Below the pieces are notes generated by a model, which searched no databases, was not told the origin of the DNA, and worked only from the letters and a program-made list of their open reading frames with translations. The position numbers were made by a program, and so were the translations under genes. Shown here in pieces: positions 17,160 through 26,516 of a DNA stretch of 64,000 nucleotides (positions within the stretch are counted from its first letter, which is position 1; each line of letters starts with the position of its first letter). Source of the DNA: Mariprofundus sp. UBA1536 (GTDB taxonomy: Bacteria > Pseudomonadota > Zetaproteobacteria > Mariprofundales > Mariprofundaceae); contig DCPU01000005.1 of NCBI GenBank assembly GCA_002323245.1, positions 62,001 through 126,000 on the forward strand, given 5' to 3'.

Positions 17160-17759
17160 ATGAGCAATATTCAAAGTAACCCCGAGCAGCCCACCCATGC
17201 TTTATTTCAAATACGATGGAGCCCAAGGGCTTTTGATGCGAGTAAAGATGTGTCTGCTGAACATCTGGTAAGCTGCCTAGAAGCAGCGCGGTGGGCACCC
17301 TCATGTTTTGGTGATCAGCCTTGGCGCTTTGTGGTTTGTCATCGCTCAGTCGATGAAGTGGCATGGCAAAGGCTATTGGCATGCCTGACTCCGAAAAACC
17401 AAGAATGGGCCAAAAATGCACCTGTGTTGATGATGATTTGTGCCAATACGGTGTTTGCTCATAACCAAGCACCGAACCGTTGGGCAGAATATGATGCTGG
17501 CCAGGCTGCAGTATCGTTTTGTTTGCAGGCCACGGCGCTTGGTTTGGTGACCCATCAAATGGGTGGTTTTGATGCCGACAAAGTGCATGCTGATTTGGGC
17601 GTTCCTGAAAACGTCACACCCATGGCAGCCTTGGCTTTGGGTTATCAAGGCGATGCTGAGTCTTTGGATGATGGCTTTAAAGCCATCGAGCAAGCACCAC
17701 GAGCACGCAAGCCACTTGCTGAGATTGCCTTTATGGGCCAATGGGTAGCTGCCGACTAG
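17160..17759 (+). CDS. Nitroreductase-family flavoprotein
   Basis: 199 residues. The FMN-binding signatures are visible: IRWSPRAFD near the start, ARWAPSCFGDQPWRFVV (about 42-58) and the C-terminal ALGYQGD loop. The family reduces quinones, nitroaromatics or related compounds with NAD(P)H. It lies 46 bases after pirin, with GGAG before the ATG, and extends the redox-stress cluster. Substrate not determinable. Confidence 0.92.
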   Translation: MSNIQSNPEQPTHALFQIRWSPRAFDASKDVSAEHLVSCLEAARWAPSCFGDQPWRFVVCHRSVDEVAWQRLLACLTPKNQEWAKNAPVLMMICANTVFAHNQAPNRWAEYDAGQAAVSFCLQATALGLVTHQMGGFDADKVHADLGVPENVTPMAALALGYQGDAESLDDGFKAIEQAPRARKPLAEIAFMGQWVAAD

Positions 17760-17823
17760 AAAAGCCGATTGCATAAAAGAAATTCCAAGTTAGCCATGCG
17801 TACTTTTTGAAAATGGGGTAGGT

Positions 17824-18444
17824 ATGGCGATTGTAACAACGCTGCCAGCAGCGATTGAAGCTTTGGATTTATTTGGCACAGCGGTGTTTGCGCTCACTGG
17901 CGCTTTGCGCGCGATGAGCAAGAAATTGGATTTGATGGGTGCGATTGTTTTGGCTGTGGTGACGGCTATGGGCGGCGGTATGATGCGTGATGCTTTGATT
18001 GGCAGGCATCCGCCAGCAGCTTTTGTCGATCAAAGTTATTTGCTTGTGGCAGTGGTTGTGGGCGTGGTTACCTTTTTTTGGGGTCGCTGGATACGTGAGC
18101 AGGAAAGTTGGCTGATTACCTTTGATGCCATTGGTCTTGGTGTGTTTACCTTGGTGGGTGCATGGGTGGCTGAGCAGGCGGGTTTAAGTGCTGTGGGTAT
18201 TCTTTTTATTGCCATGCTTACTGCCACGGGTGGCGGCGTGCTGCGCGCTATGTTGGTGCGCGAAATCCCCTTTATTCTCAAAAAAGAAATTTATGCTTCT
18301 GCCAGTTTAATAGGCGCGATGACTTACTTATTACTGGAAAATTTGGACATCAGTGAAGTGTGGGTGATTTGGAGCGTCATTCTGGTGACAACGGTGACAC
18401 GCTTAGCTTCATGGCGCTGGAATATCCATTTGCCAACGGCCTAA
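17824..18444 (+). CDS. TRIC/UPF0126-type membrane channel
   Basis: 206 residues with about seven hydrophobic segments arranged as two repeats: each carries the family signature (DLFGTAVFALTGALRA ... GGGMMRDALIG in the first; DAIGLGVFTLVGAW ... TGGGVLRAMLVREIP in the second). Bacterial TRIC-type proteins form trimeric cation channels; other members have been linked to glycine uptake. It is the last gene of the plus-strand run from 14279 and converges with the deaminase gene at 18450. Confidence 0.92.
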   Translation: MAIVTTLPAAIEALDLFGTAVFALTGALRAMSKKLDLMGAIVLAVVTAMGGGMMRDALIGRHPPAAFVDQSYLLVAVVVGVVTFFWGRWIREQESWLITFDAIGLGVFTLVGAWVAEQAGLSAVGILFIAMLTATGGGVLRAMLVREIPFILKKEIYASASLIGAMTYLLLENLDISEVWVIWSVILVTTVTRLASWRWNIHLPTA

Positions 18445-18449
18445 CGCTT

Positions 18450-18965
18450 TTAAGCTCTGCCATTGTAAATCTGGCCTTGGTAGGCTTGTAATACCGCAGC
18501 AGCTTTTTCGCGCTGCACTTCTGTAAAAACTTGAATGCCACGCTTTTGAAGTTCGGCTATCCAATCGGGATGTTTGGGTCCTTCATCAAAACCAATGGCT
18601 TCTGCGTCAGCTGCCGTTGCTCCTGAGCTGAGCTGCACAATGCCCGACCAGGGAATCGCACCAAAGCACATGGCACATGGCTCACAACTACTCACCAGCT
18701 CACATTTGGGAAGGGTATCCGAATTGAGAGCGTAGGACTGCAGTGTTTGCTGCGCTAAGGCAATCGCAACCATTTCAGCATGAAAATGCGAGCAGTTGCT
18801 GCTCACCACCAAGTTAACACCGACTGATATCAGCTGATGATTATCCATATCAAAAATTGCAGCCCCAAAGGGACCGCCCGTTTGATGTTCGACATTTTTC
18901 TTGGCCAATAAAATAGCAAAGTCCATCCGTGATTCAGGCGATGAAAAATCACCATGAATACGCAC
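18450..18965 (-). CDS. Nucleoside/guanine deaminase-family zinc enzyme
   Basis: 171 codons from GTG 18965. The zinc and catalytic motifs of the cytidine-deaminase fold are present: HAEMVAI (His ligand, catalytic Glu) and SCEPCAMCFGAIPWSGI (two Cys ligands); PFGAAIFDMDN is the substrate-pocket loop of the guanine deaminase/tRNA-adenosine deaminase branch. The GTG has no clear ribosome site; ATG 18926 (starting DFAILLAKKN) is a good alternative and matches usual family starts better. It follows purH on the same strand, which fits a purine salvage role. Confidence 0.88.
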   Translation of the reverse strand: MRIHGDFSSPESRMDFAILLAKKNVEHQTGGPFGAAIFDMDNHQLISVGVNLVVSSNCSHFHAEMVAIALAQQTLQSYALNSDTLPKCELVSSCEPCAMCFGAIPWSGIVQLSSGATAADAEAIGFDEGPKHPDWIAELQKRGIQVFTEVQREKAAAVLQAYQGQIYNGRA

Positions 18966-18985
18966 GCAAGCACTTACGCAATCAG

Positions 18986-19001
18986 CTACCCAATGGGGTA
19001 G
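18986..19001. repeat. Perfect 6-base inverted repeat upstream of the deaminase gene
   Basis: CTACCC-AATG-GGGTAG lies between purH and the deaminase gene, about 20 bases from the GTG start. It may be a small hairpin or operator. On the minus strand it reads ACCCCATTGGG, one base shorter than the core of the shared 19-base element; the link is weak. Confidence 0.35.
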
Positions 19002-19048
19002 TATGATGCCATGTGTGGATGTTTGGATATCGTAGATGCTGAAGACCT

Positions 19049-20611
19049 TTAATGTCTAAAGTGGCGAATAGAAGTGAAGATCATGGTCAGACCATGTTCA
19101 TCAGCTGCGGCAATCACTTCATCATCTCGAATCGAACCACCGGGTTGAATTACAGCCGTTGCCCCGGCTTCAGCCAAAGCATCAATGCCATCGCGGAACG
19201 GGAAGAAGGCATCGGATGCTGCAGCAGAGCCTTGGATAGCATCGCCGCCGTGATGGGCTGCGATGCGGGTGGAATTGACGCGGTTCATTTGGCCAGCGCC
19301 GATACCCAAAGTGGTACCGTCTTTGGCGAAGACGATGGCGTTGGATTTTACATGCTTAGCCACAGACCAAGCGAACATCATATCATGCCATTCGCTTTCA
19401 GTGGGTTGACGCTTGCTCACCACCTTGCACATTTCACGGGTGAGAATATGGGTATCGCGTTGTTGCACCAACAAACCACCACTAACACGTTTGAATTCTA
19501 ATCCTGCGTCCACAGGTTTGATTGAAGGGGCTTGCAACAAGCGCAGGTTTTTCTTCTCAGCCAGGATTTTTCTTGCTTCATCGCTAAAGCCTGGTGCAAT
19601 CACTACTTCCATAAATGTTTGGGCAATCAAGCTTGCTGTTTCAGCTTCTAAGGGTTGGTTAAAGGCTGCAATGCCGCCAAATGCGGATACATCATCAGCG
19701 GCTCTGGCGCGCTCATACACTTCGGCTTGGCTGCCAGTAACCGCTACGCCGCAAGGGTTAGCGTGTTTTACTATTACAGCTGCGTTTTCGCTGAAATCGC
19801 GTACGCAAGAAAAGGCAGCATCAGCATCGGCGATATTGTTGTACGAAAGCGCTTTGCCTTGCAGCACATCACAATCAGCAAGAGAAACCACAGGATCTTC
19901 AGGATCGGCATAAAATGCGCCTGCTTGATGTGGGTTTTCTCCATAACGCAATGCATCAGCAGTTTTGATAAATTGGCGGGTAAAGATATCAGGGAATTGG
20001 CGTTTGCTGCCATCGGCATTGAGCGCTGAGAAATGGTTGGCAATGGCGCCATCATAGGCGGCGGTGTGGGCAAATGCCTTGACGGCAAGGCCGCGGCGTT
20101 TGCCTTCATCAAGGGTGTTGTTGGCCAAGGAATCAATGACCATGGCATAATCGTTGGGGTCAACTACAATTGTTACAAAAGCGTGGTTTTTAGCGGAAGC
20201 GCGTACCATGCATGGACCGCCGATGTCGATGTTTTCTATGGCGTCAGTGATCGTGCAGCCTTCTTTAGCCACAGCTTCACGGAAGGGGTAGAGATTCACA
20301 CACACCAAGTCGATGCGCTCGATGCCGTGTTCTTTCATGGATGCCAAATCTTGCGGATTGTCGCGGCGGGCCAAGATGCCGCCATGTACTTTAGGGTTAA
20401 GCGTTTTGACGCGGCCATCCATCATTTCAGGGAAACCTGTGTAATCAGATACATCGCGCACTTCGATATTGGCTTCACGCAATAATTTGGAAGTGCCGCC
20501 TGTGGATAAAAGGCTAAAACCGTGTTGGATAAGATGTTGTGCGAATTGCTCGATGCCCGCTTTGTCGGAAACGCTCAATAAAGCGTATTTGATTGGTGAT
20601 GAAGATGCCAT
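19049..20611 (-). CDS. purH: Bifunctional AICAR transformylase / IMP cyclohydrolase
   Basis: 520 residues from ATG 20611, preceded by TTGGGGT; the TTG four codons earlier is less likely. It performs the last two steps of purine synthesis. The N-terminal MGS-like cyclohydrolase domain is seen in [45 protein letters not shown]; the C-terminal transformylase domain in [28 protein letters not shown] and [15 protein letters not shown]. Domain order and length are normal. Confidence 0.97.
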   Translation of the reverse strand: MASSSPIKYALLSVSDKAGIEQFAQHLIQHGFSLLSTGGTSKLLREANIEVRDVSDYTGFPEMMDGRVKTLNPKVHGGILARRDNPQDLASMKEHGIERIDLVCVNLYPFREAVAKEGCTITDAIENIDIGGPCMVRASAKNHAFVTIVVDPNDYAMVIDSLANNTLDEGKRRGLAVKAFAHTAAYDGAIANHFSALNADGSKRQFPDIFTRQFIKTADALRYGENPHQAGAFYADPEDPVVSLADCDVLQGKALSYNNIADADAAFSCVRDFSENAAVIVKHANPCGVAVTGSQAEVYERARAADDVSAFGGIAAFNQPLEAETASLIAQTFMEVVIAPGFSDEARKILAEKKNLRLLQAPSIKPVDAGLEFKRVSGGLLVQQRDTHILTREMCKVVSKRQPTESEWHDMMFAWSVAKHVKSNAIVFAKDGTTLGIGAGQMNRVNSTRIAAHHGGDAIQGSAAASDAFFPFRDGIDALAEAGATAVIQPGGSIRDDEVIAAADEHGLTMIFTSIRHFRH

Positions 20612-20733
20612 GGAATACCCCAAGATTTAAAAGTGTGCGTAGGCTACGTATCCCTGCTTTAAGCGCAATGCCATAACAAAAACGCTGGTATGTGATTGTA
20701 GCCTTTTGAAAAATTTACGTTTATTCTCGGCAC

Positions 20734-21825
20734 ATGGCTCTTAATGAACAAGAATTGATGGAAGCATATCATGGCCTCATGCAGGCTTATCCAGAAGATT
20801 TACACATTGCCCGCCCTCTCATTCAGATGTTGCAAGCCAGAGGTGACGAGGATGAAGCGCGTGAGCTGGCGCTTAAAATGTCGCGCCGTATGCTGGCTTT
20901 GGGTTATTCCAGCTACGCTTTAGCCTTTTTAAATATTTGCCAACAACTTGGTTATGATGATATGCAAGAAATGGCAGCGATTCGTAATATGGCTGAGCTT
21001 ACCCTGGCGACTGAAACCCACGCGCTTGATGATGCCGGTCAAATTTTCAAATTGATTGAAGAGCTCTCAGATATGGAGTCGAAAGACTTTCTCAAACAAG
21101 GCACCTTGTTGCATGTCGCTGAAGGCACACATGTGGTCAAACAAGATGAAACCAGTGAAAGCTTTTATTTGATTTTAGAAGGTGAAATGAACGTGCATAT
21201 GATTGCCCATGATGGGAATCATGTGGATTTGGTGGTGCTTAAAAAAGGCAGCTTCTTTGGTGAAGTGGCTTGCCTTTATCATTTGCCGCGCACAGCCAAT
21301 GTAACAGCGTCTTCAGATGCAACCCTACTCACCTTTAGTGGCGAAGCTGTGGCTTCATTGATTGAGACTTCACCTGTTGCAGGCGCCGGTTTGATGCGCG
21401 TGGTCAAGCGGCGCATGATGGAATCAGTAGCTTTTACCCATCACGCTTTTCGAGAGGTTGAAGCTGAAGATAGAGAGTGGGTTGAAGATGAGGCTGAACT
21501 CTTGGAATTTAAAGCTGGCGAAGCGTTGGTGGCCCCCGATCATCATGATAAACTCTTTTTCTATATCTTAACATTTGGCTCAGCGGAGCTGTCTCGTACC
21601 GTCAATGGGCAAACTATCACCAAACCATTTGCACTTGATGAGATGTATGGCGATGTGATGCCGTTGATGAGCTTGCCTAGTCATACCAGCATCACAGCGC
21701 TAGAGCGCTGCCTTGTCTGTAAAATCCCAGCCGAAATTTTCCATGCTTTTTATAATGCCTACGGCTCGTTTGGTCATTGGGTGGAGCGTCACGCCAACCG
21801 CCGCAATGAAAGTTTAGAAGCCTAA
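20734..21825 (+). CDS. Protein with tandem cyclic-nucleotide-binding domains
   Basis: 363 residues. Residues 1-95 are helical and resemble TPR-like repeats (YPEDLHIARPLIQMLQARGDEDEARELALKM). A CNB domain follows (about 100-225) with LKQGTLLHVAEGTHVVKQDETSESFYLILEGEMNV in pieces and the phosphate-binding cassette GSFFGEVACLYHLPRTANV, which keeps Gly-Glu and the Arg that bind cyclic nucleotides. A second, degenerate CNB-like domain occupies 235-345. No output domain such as an HTH is seen, so the output partner is unknown; the membrane protein gene 33 bases downstream is a candidate. Confidence 0.85.
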   Translation: MALNEQELMEAYHGLMQAYPEDLHIARPLIQMLQARGDEDEARELALKMSRRMLALGYSSYALAFLNICQQLGYDDMQEMAAIRNMAELTLATETHALDDAGQIFKLIEELSDMESKDFLKQGTLLHVAEGTHVVKQDETSESFYLILEGEMNVHMIAHDGNHVDLVVLKKGSFFGEVACLYHLPRTANVTASSDATLLTFSGEAVASLIETSPVAGAGLMRVVKRRMMESVAFTHHAFREVEAEDREWVEDEAELLEFKAGEALVAPDHHDKLFFYILTFGSAELSRTVNGQTITKPFALDEMYGDVMPLMSLPSHTSITALERCLVCKIPAEIFHAFYNAYGSFGHWVERHANRRNESLEA

Positions 21826-21858
21826 TTTTCCGATTTTTATCTGCTTTAAGGAGACAAA

Positions 21859-22770
21859 ATGTCTTTACGTTATTTAGAAGTTTCCACCTTATCTTTTGTG
21901 GCCAGAAGCGCCATGCGGCCTGAGTTATTGCTTACAACTGTATCGGCCATTGTTGGCGCTGTGGTGCTGTATGGCATTTTTGGTTTGGGTGGTGATGATT
22001 CATTCGCATCAATTTTGGGCGACTTTTTAGCGGTATCATTTAGCTTTTTATGGTTGATGTTGGGTTTAGTGGCGCTAGCCCATCAAATTAATGTACGTAT
22101 GAGTCAATCTGAGTTGTTGCCCAATACCATTGAGGCTTATGGTTTTGCCATGCGCCGCATTCAATCGCTTTTGTTGCTGCCAGCTTGGGCTGTGGGTTCG
22201 TTGCTGGTGATTATGTTATTGGAAATTATGATCTTGTCGCTGGCCAATATTCCAGGTCTTGGCACCATTTGGTTGGCTTTGATTGCTTTGCCGTTGCTTA
22301 TTTTTAACACGGGGCTTGCCATTTTGTTGATGATGTCGGTGTTTAATATTGCAGCTTATGTGACCGTTTTTAAATCCAATCTTGGCAGTATGCGCCAAGA
22401 ATTGTGGCAGATTATCAAAAGCAATTATATGGATTTGGCCGTATACAACTTGGGCGGAGTATTGCTGACTGTGATTTTGGCAGCTTTGGTGTTATCACCG
22501 ATTTGGCTTGGTGCGCAAGTAAGCTCGGCTGTGATTGATTATGCCGCTGCTGAGCCTTGGGTGGCGCTGCTCAATGCAGATGGGTTTTGGGCAAGTATTG
22601 CGCATTTGATAGGTTTATTGATGGGTGGGTTGGTCTTGGCGGTGGTTTGTGCTGTACCGTTTGTGATTATCACACATATCACCTTATTGGTGCACAAGGA
22701 TGCCAAGTCGGACATCTTTTCTTCTGAGCCCGTGATCGAAGATGCAGAAATCGTATCAGAAGATGATTAA
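21859..22770 (+). CDS. Multi-pass membrane protein of unknown function
   Basis: 303 residues with five or six hydrophobic segments (about 28-45, 55-78, 108-130, 135-165, 195-220, 245-275) and an acidic cytoplasmic tail (EPVIEDAEIVSEDD). I do not recognise the family. A clear AAGGAG precedes the ATG, and it follows the cyclic-nucleotide-binding protein closely, so the two may form an operon and a signalling pair; this is only a context inference. Confidence 0.75.
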   Translation: MSLRYLEVSTLSFVARSAMRPELLLTTVSAIVGAVVLYGIFGLGGDDSFASILGDFLAVSFSFLWLMLGLVALAHQINVRMSQSELLPNTIEAYGFAMRRIQSLLLLPAWAVGSLLVIMLLEIMILSLANIPGLGTIWLALIALPLLIFNTGLAILLMMSVFNIAAYVTVFKSNLGSMRQELWQIIKSNYMDLAVYNLGGVLLTVILAALVLSPIWLGAQVSSAVIDYAAAEPWVALLNADGFWASIAHLIGLLMGGLVLAVVCAVPFVIITHITLLVHKDAKSDIFSSEPVIEDAEIVSEDD

Positions 22771-22826
22771 CACCCTCTGATACGGCGCCTTATTTAGGGG
22801 TTGTGCAGGTAGTTGTGACGAAAGGA

Positions 22827-23567
22827 TTACGAACCTTGTTTCAGCCATTCCTTGATTTGATCAAGCGGCACACCGCCAGCAAATTTACGTCCATCTTCAG
22901 CGAAAATGGTGGGCGTACCCATCACATTCATTTCCTTACCCAATGCCATCAAATCAGCCACGGGCGTTTTGCAATCGGCTTTGGGGAGAGCTGTGCCGTT
23001 GATCATGACATCATGCAATGCTTTGGCTTGGTCTTTAGCGCACCAAATGGATTCAGACTTGGCATAAGCATCTGGATGCAGCTGCGTGAGCGGGAATAAG
23101 AAGGTGTAAACGCGGATGCCATCCAACTTGGAAAGTTGGTCTTCCAAGCGTTTGCAGTATGGGCAATCGGGGTCGGTAAATACCGCCATTTTCAAACCAT
23201 CTTCTGGGCCGCTGACGATGGCTTTATCCATGGGTAATGCTGACCAGTTGATGCGCGTGATGCTGGCTAGGCGTTGGGCCGTTAAATCATTTTTGGTGCG
23301 CATATCAAACATATGGCCGTTGATAACATGGGTGCCTGTGGCATCAGAATAATAAATATTGTCGCCTACAACCAATTCATACACTCCAGGAATTGGGCTG
23401 GTATTCACGGCCTTGATAGGCATGTCGGGGATTGCTTTACGAATGGTTTCAGCAGTGCGTTCAGAAGCGCTGACGGGTTCGCCGCTTTTTGCAGCTTTGG
23501 GCTTTGGCTCATCTGCGCAGCTGCTAAGCGGAATCAATAGTGCCAAAATCAATGCGAAGTTTTTCAT
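22827..23567 (-). CDS. dsbC: DsbC/DsbG-type thiol:disulfide isomerase, lipoprotein
   Basis: 246 residues. The N-terminus ends in a lipobox (IPLSSC, Cys 17), so it may be anchored rather than freely soluble. An N-terminal dimerisation domain (about 38-100) is followed by a thioredoxin fold with the active site FTDPDCPYCKRLE (Cys 135 and 138) and the cis-Pro loop GTPTIFAEDGRKFAGGVP. A second cysteine pair (IWCAK, ADCKT) is typical of DsbC. It corrects wrong disulfides in exported proteins, which fits the many cytochromes c and cysteine-bearing lipoproteins here. AGGAG precedes the start. Confidence 0.92.
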   Translation of the reverse strand: MKNFALILALLIPLSSCADEPKPKAAKSGEPVSASERTAETIRKAIPDMPIKAVNTSPIPGVYELVVGDNIYYSDATGTHVINGHMFDMRTKNDLTAQRLASITRINWSALPMDKAIVSGPEDGLKMAVFTDPDCPYCKRLEDQLSKLDGIRVYTFLFPLTQLHPDAYAKSESIWCAKDQAKALHDVMINGTALPKADCKTPVADLMALGKEMNVMGTPTIFAEDGRKFAGGVPLDQIKEWLKQGS

Positions 23568-23677
23568 GTGTTTTTTCTCCTAAATTGTTGTTCGTTGACG
23601 GGGTCAAAATTTTTGAAGGATGGCAAACGTAGCCTTTTGTTTTGCTGTTGTCTCGGAATAAAGTTACGTTTCGGCCC

Positions 23678-24100
23678 ATGTTATGGATGAAAGCTTTTCA
23701 CGTGATGATGATGACCTCTTGGTTCGCAGGATTATTTTATTTGCCCCGATTGTTTGTGTATCACGCCATGTCGGATAAGGCAGAGGTGCATGCCCAACTT
23801 TCGATTATGGAGGGTAAGCTTTATCGTTTTGTCACCCCCATCATGTACCTCACTATTCTGTCGGGATTAATACTTACGTATTGGCAATGGGATTATTTAC
23901 AAGACGAGCTTTGGTATGCTTTGAAAGTTGCCGTGGTCGTGTTTTTGGTGAGCTATCACTTTTACTGTGGCCATCTCATTAAAGTGTTTGCCGCCGGTGA
24001 TAATGCCCGCAATCACGTGTTTTACCGCTTTTTCAATGAGGCGCCTGTCTTGGGTTTGATTGCGATTTTAATTTTCGTATTGGTTCGCCCGTTTTCATAA
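23678..24100 (+). CDS. hemJ: HemJ-type protoporphyrinogen IX oxidase
   Basis: 140 residues from ATG 23678, which matches the family start (LWMKAFHVMMMTSWFAGLFYLPRLFVYH split at 2-30); the frame open from 23642 is rejected, though no clear ribosome site marks either. Four membrane segments and the conserved haem-ligand His in AFHVMMMTSW and Lys in YWQWDYL...LKVAVV are present. HemJ oxidises protoporphyrinogen IX late in haem synthesis and replaces HemG/HemY. With oxygen-independent HemN at 49.4 kb it outlines the haem branch. Confidence 0.9.
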   Translation: MLWMKAFHVMMMTSWFAGLFYLPRLFVYHAMSDKAEVHAQLSIMEGKLYRFVTPIMYLTILSGLILTYWQWDYLQDELWYALKVAVVVFLVSYHFYCGHLIKVFAAGDNARNHVFYRFFNEAPVLGLIAILIFVLVRPFS

Positions 24101-24248
24101 ATTCTATCAAGTGAATCAGTCGCATATTGGTGCGACTTGGAGAAAACACCCTTTTAGGGCAAACTGCGCCACCTTCAAAACTCTTACCCTTTTTTGATGA
24201 CCATAAAGTGGCGCCAAGCGCGGCCTTGCCACACGCGGAGAAATCAAC

Positions 24249-25778
24249 ATGTTTACCCTTTATACCAAACATATGTGGAGCGCCAAAGATGATGTGCTCT
24301 CTGGCCTAACGGTTGCCTTGGCGCTGGTGCCAGAAGCCGTGGCCTTTGCTTTTGTCGCAGGTGTTCATCCTTTGGTGGGTTTGTATGCCGCATTTATGGT
24401 GGGTTTGATTACATCATTGATTGGTGGGCGTCCTGGTATGATTTCTGGTGCAACTGGTGCGCTGGCAGTGGTGATGGTGGCTCTTGTGGCGCAGCATGGT
24501 GTGGAGTATTTGTTTGCCACCGTGGTGTTGATGGGCATTTTACAAGTAATCTTCGGACTTCTGAAATTTGGTAAGTTTATTCGCATGGTGCCATACCCTG
24601 TGATGATTGGCTTTGTAAACGGTTTGGCGATTGTGATTTTCTTGGCACAACTACCACAATTTAAAGTGGCTGGTGAAGACGGTGTGCTGCAATGGATGCA
24701 GGGCGTAGACCTTTACATGATGCTTGGTCTTATTGCTGTAACCATGGCTATTATGCATTTTTTACCAAAATTCACGCGCGCAGTACCAGCAGGTTTGGCG
24801 GCGATTGTGGGTCTCTCGGCAGTGGTGATTTTGGGTGGGTTGGATACCAAAACAGTGGGCGATATTGCTTCGATTAAAGGCGATTTTCCGCCTTTCCATT
24901 TGCCAGATGTCCCTGTGAATTTGGATACCTTATATATTATTTTTCCCTATGCTGTGGTGTTGGCTGCCATTGGTTTGATTGAATCTTTGCTCACCATGAC
25001 AGTGATTGATGAGATGACCGAAACACGCGGTCAAGGTAATCGTGTATCCATTGGCCAAGGCACATCGAATATAGTGACTGGTTTCTTTGGCGGCATGGGT
25101 GGTTGCGCCATGATTGGCCAGTCGATGATTAATATCTCATCGGGCGGGTTGCGAAATCTCTCGGGCATTTCAGCAGCCTTGTTTTTGCTCTCTTTTATTC
25201 TCTTTGCCTCACCATTGATTGAAATGATTCCCGTGGCTGTGTTGGTGGGCATTATGTTTATGGTGGTGATTGGAACCTTTGAGTGGGGCACCTTTAACCT
25301 CATAAATAAAATCCCCAAAGAAGATGCCTTCGTAGCCATCTTGGTTACTGTAGTCACCGTATTTACCGACTTGGCGATTGCTGTGATTGTCGGTGTGATT
25401 GCCATGGCTTTGGTGTTTGCTTGGAAAAATGCCAAGCATATTTATGCCATCCCCAAAGATTTGCCCACGGGGGAGCGCGTGTATGAAATTCACGGCCCAT
25501 TGTTTTTTGCCTCAACCCATCGTTTTAACGATTTGTTTGATCCGAAAAACGACCCTGATGAAGTCATCTTCGATTTTGCCTATTCGCGCGTTGCAGATTA
25601 TTCAGCGATTGAAGCTATTGATAACCTTGCAGAGCGCTATACCAAAGAAGGTAAAAACTTACACCTGCGCCATTTAAGCCAAGAGTGTAAAGCATTGCTT
25701 GAGAAAGCAGGCAGCTTGGTGGAAGTGAATATCAAAGAAGACCCGCATTATCACATTGCGGATGATAAGCTGGCCTAA
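24249..25778 (+). CDS. SulP-family anion transporter with STAS domain
   Basis: 509 residues: about ten to twelve membrane segments with SulP signatures ([31 protein letters not shown] split at 18-50; [50 protein letters not shown]), then a C-terminal STAS domain (about 400-495, [19 protein letters not shown]). Members carry sulfate or, as BicA, bicarbonate with sodium. The sequence does not decide between them. It converges with the RquA-like gene. Confidence 0.94.
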   Translation: MFTLYTKHMWSAKDDVLSGLTVALALVPEAVAFAFVAGVHPLVGLYAAFMVGLITSLIGGRPGMISGATGALAVVMVALVAQHGVEYLFATVVLMGILQVIFGLLKFGKFIRMVPYPVMIGFVNGLAIVIFLAQLPQFKVAGEDGVLQWMQGVDLYMMLGLIAVTMAIMHFLPKFTRAVPAGLAAIVGLSAVVILGGLDTKTVGDIASIKGDFPPFHLPDVPVNLDTLYIIFPYAVVLAAIGLIESLLTMTVIDEMTETRGQGNRVSIGQGTSNIVTGFFGGMGGCAMIGQSMINISSGGLRNLSGISAALFLLSFILFASPLIEMIPVAVLVGIMFMVVIGTFEWGTFNLINKIPKEDAFVAILVTVVTVFTDLAIAVIVGVIAMALVFAWKNAKHIYAIPKDLPTGERVYEIHGPLFFASTHRFNDLFDPKNDPDEVIFDFAYSRVADYSAIEAIDNLAERYTKEGKNLHLRHLSQECKALLEKAGSLVEVNIKEDPHYHIADDKLA

Positions 25779-25781
25779 GGC

Positions 25782-26516
25782 TTAGTCCTTGTGTGTTGCC
25801 GAGGTCACTTGAAATGAGGTGACACGGTAAAAGCCTTTAAAGATATTGGTGTGTGTAAGTTGTTCCACAGCTTTACCTTGTGCTTTGGCTTGCTGTTGTA
25901 AAACATCAGGTAAATGCTCATGCCAGAAGCCATTTAAAAAAGGTTCTAACTTTGTAGTGACCCAACGGGTAGGGAAGAAGCGATAAAGCACATGATGCTT
26001 GGGTAGTTCTGCATACTCTGTAATCAATAAGGTGCCGTTGGGCGCCAATACGCGAATGGCTTCGGATAAAGTATGCGCTCTGGCTTCGGGCGGCATTTCA
26101 TGCAGCAAAAAGAATAAAACCACCGTTGAAAACACATCCGATTGATAACCCAAATGTTCAGCATTCATGCGCGTATTTAATAATTCGTGCTCCGAATTTT
26201 TTTTGCTATTGGCGAGCGCAAGTTGCACTGGGGAAATATCGGTGATGTGTAAGGGCGTAGGCGAGATGGCATGGATAAGGTTGGGTGTAAGTTTGCCGTA
26301 TACACAGGTAAGTTGTAACACACGGTGATGGTCAGTTTTGGCCAATTCGGCCATGGTTTGCTGCATGAGTTTATTGTATTGACCAAACAAAATGGCGTTG
26401 ATGATGGGTTGATGGTCAAAAAACCAAGCGGAGCGTTTCCAAAGGTATGCCCACCAATAATAACGCGCCAAATAATCGGGCGTGCTTTTTAGGAAGTGTT
26501 TGTAAATTTTAAACAC
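25782..26516 (-). CDS. RquA-like methyltransferase-fold protein (putative rhodoquinone biosynthesis)
   Basis: About 244 residues if translation begins at GTG 26516; the frame is open to 26612 but there overlaps queA and lacks family sequence. The usual SAM motif DxGxGxG is replaced by VLQLTCVYGKLTPNL (67-80). This, with YYWWAYL (19-25), AILFGQYNKL (41-50) and LFFLLHEMP (134-142), is the pattern of RquA, which exchanges a methoxy group of ubiquinone for an amino group to give rhodoquinone. The gene overlaps the end of queA. RquA identity is a reasoned match by eye; a divergent class I methyltransferase is the alternative. Ubiquinone, its substrate, can be made here (ubiE-ubiJ-ubiB). Confidence 0.65.
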   Translation of the reverse strand: MFKIYKHFLKSTPDYLARYYWWAYLWKRSAWFFDHQPIINAILFGQYNKLMQQTMAELAKTDHHRVLQLTCVYGKLTPNLIHAISPTPLHITDISPVQLALANSKKNSEHELLNTRMNAEHLGYQSDVFSTVVLFFLLHEMPPEARAHTLSEAIRVLAPNGTLLITEYAELPKHHVLYRFFPTRWVTTKLEPFLNGFWHEHLPDVLQQQAKAQGKAVEQLTHTNIFKGFYRVTSFQVTSATHKD

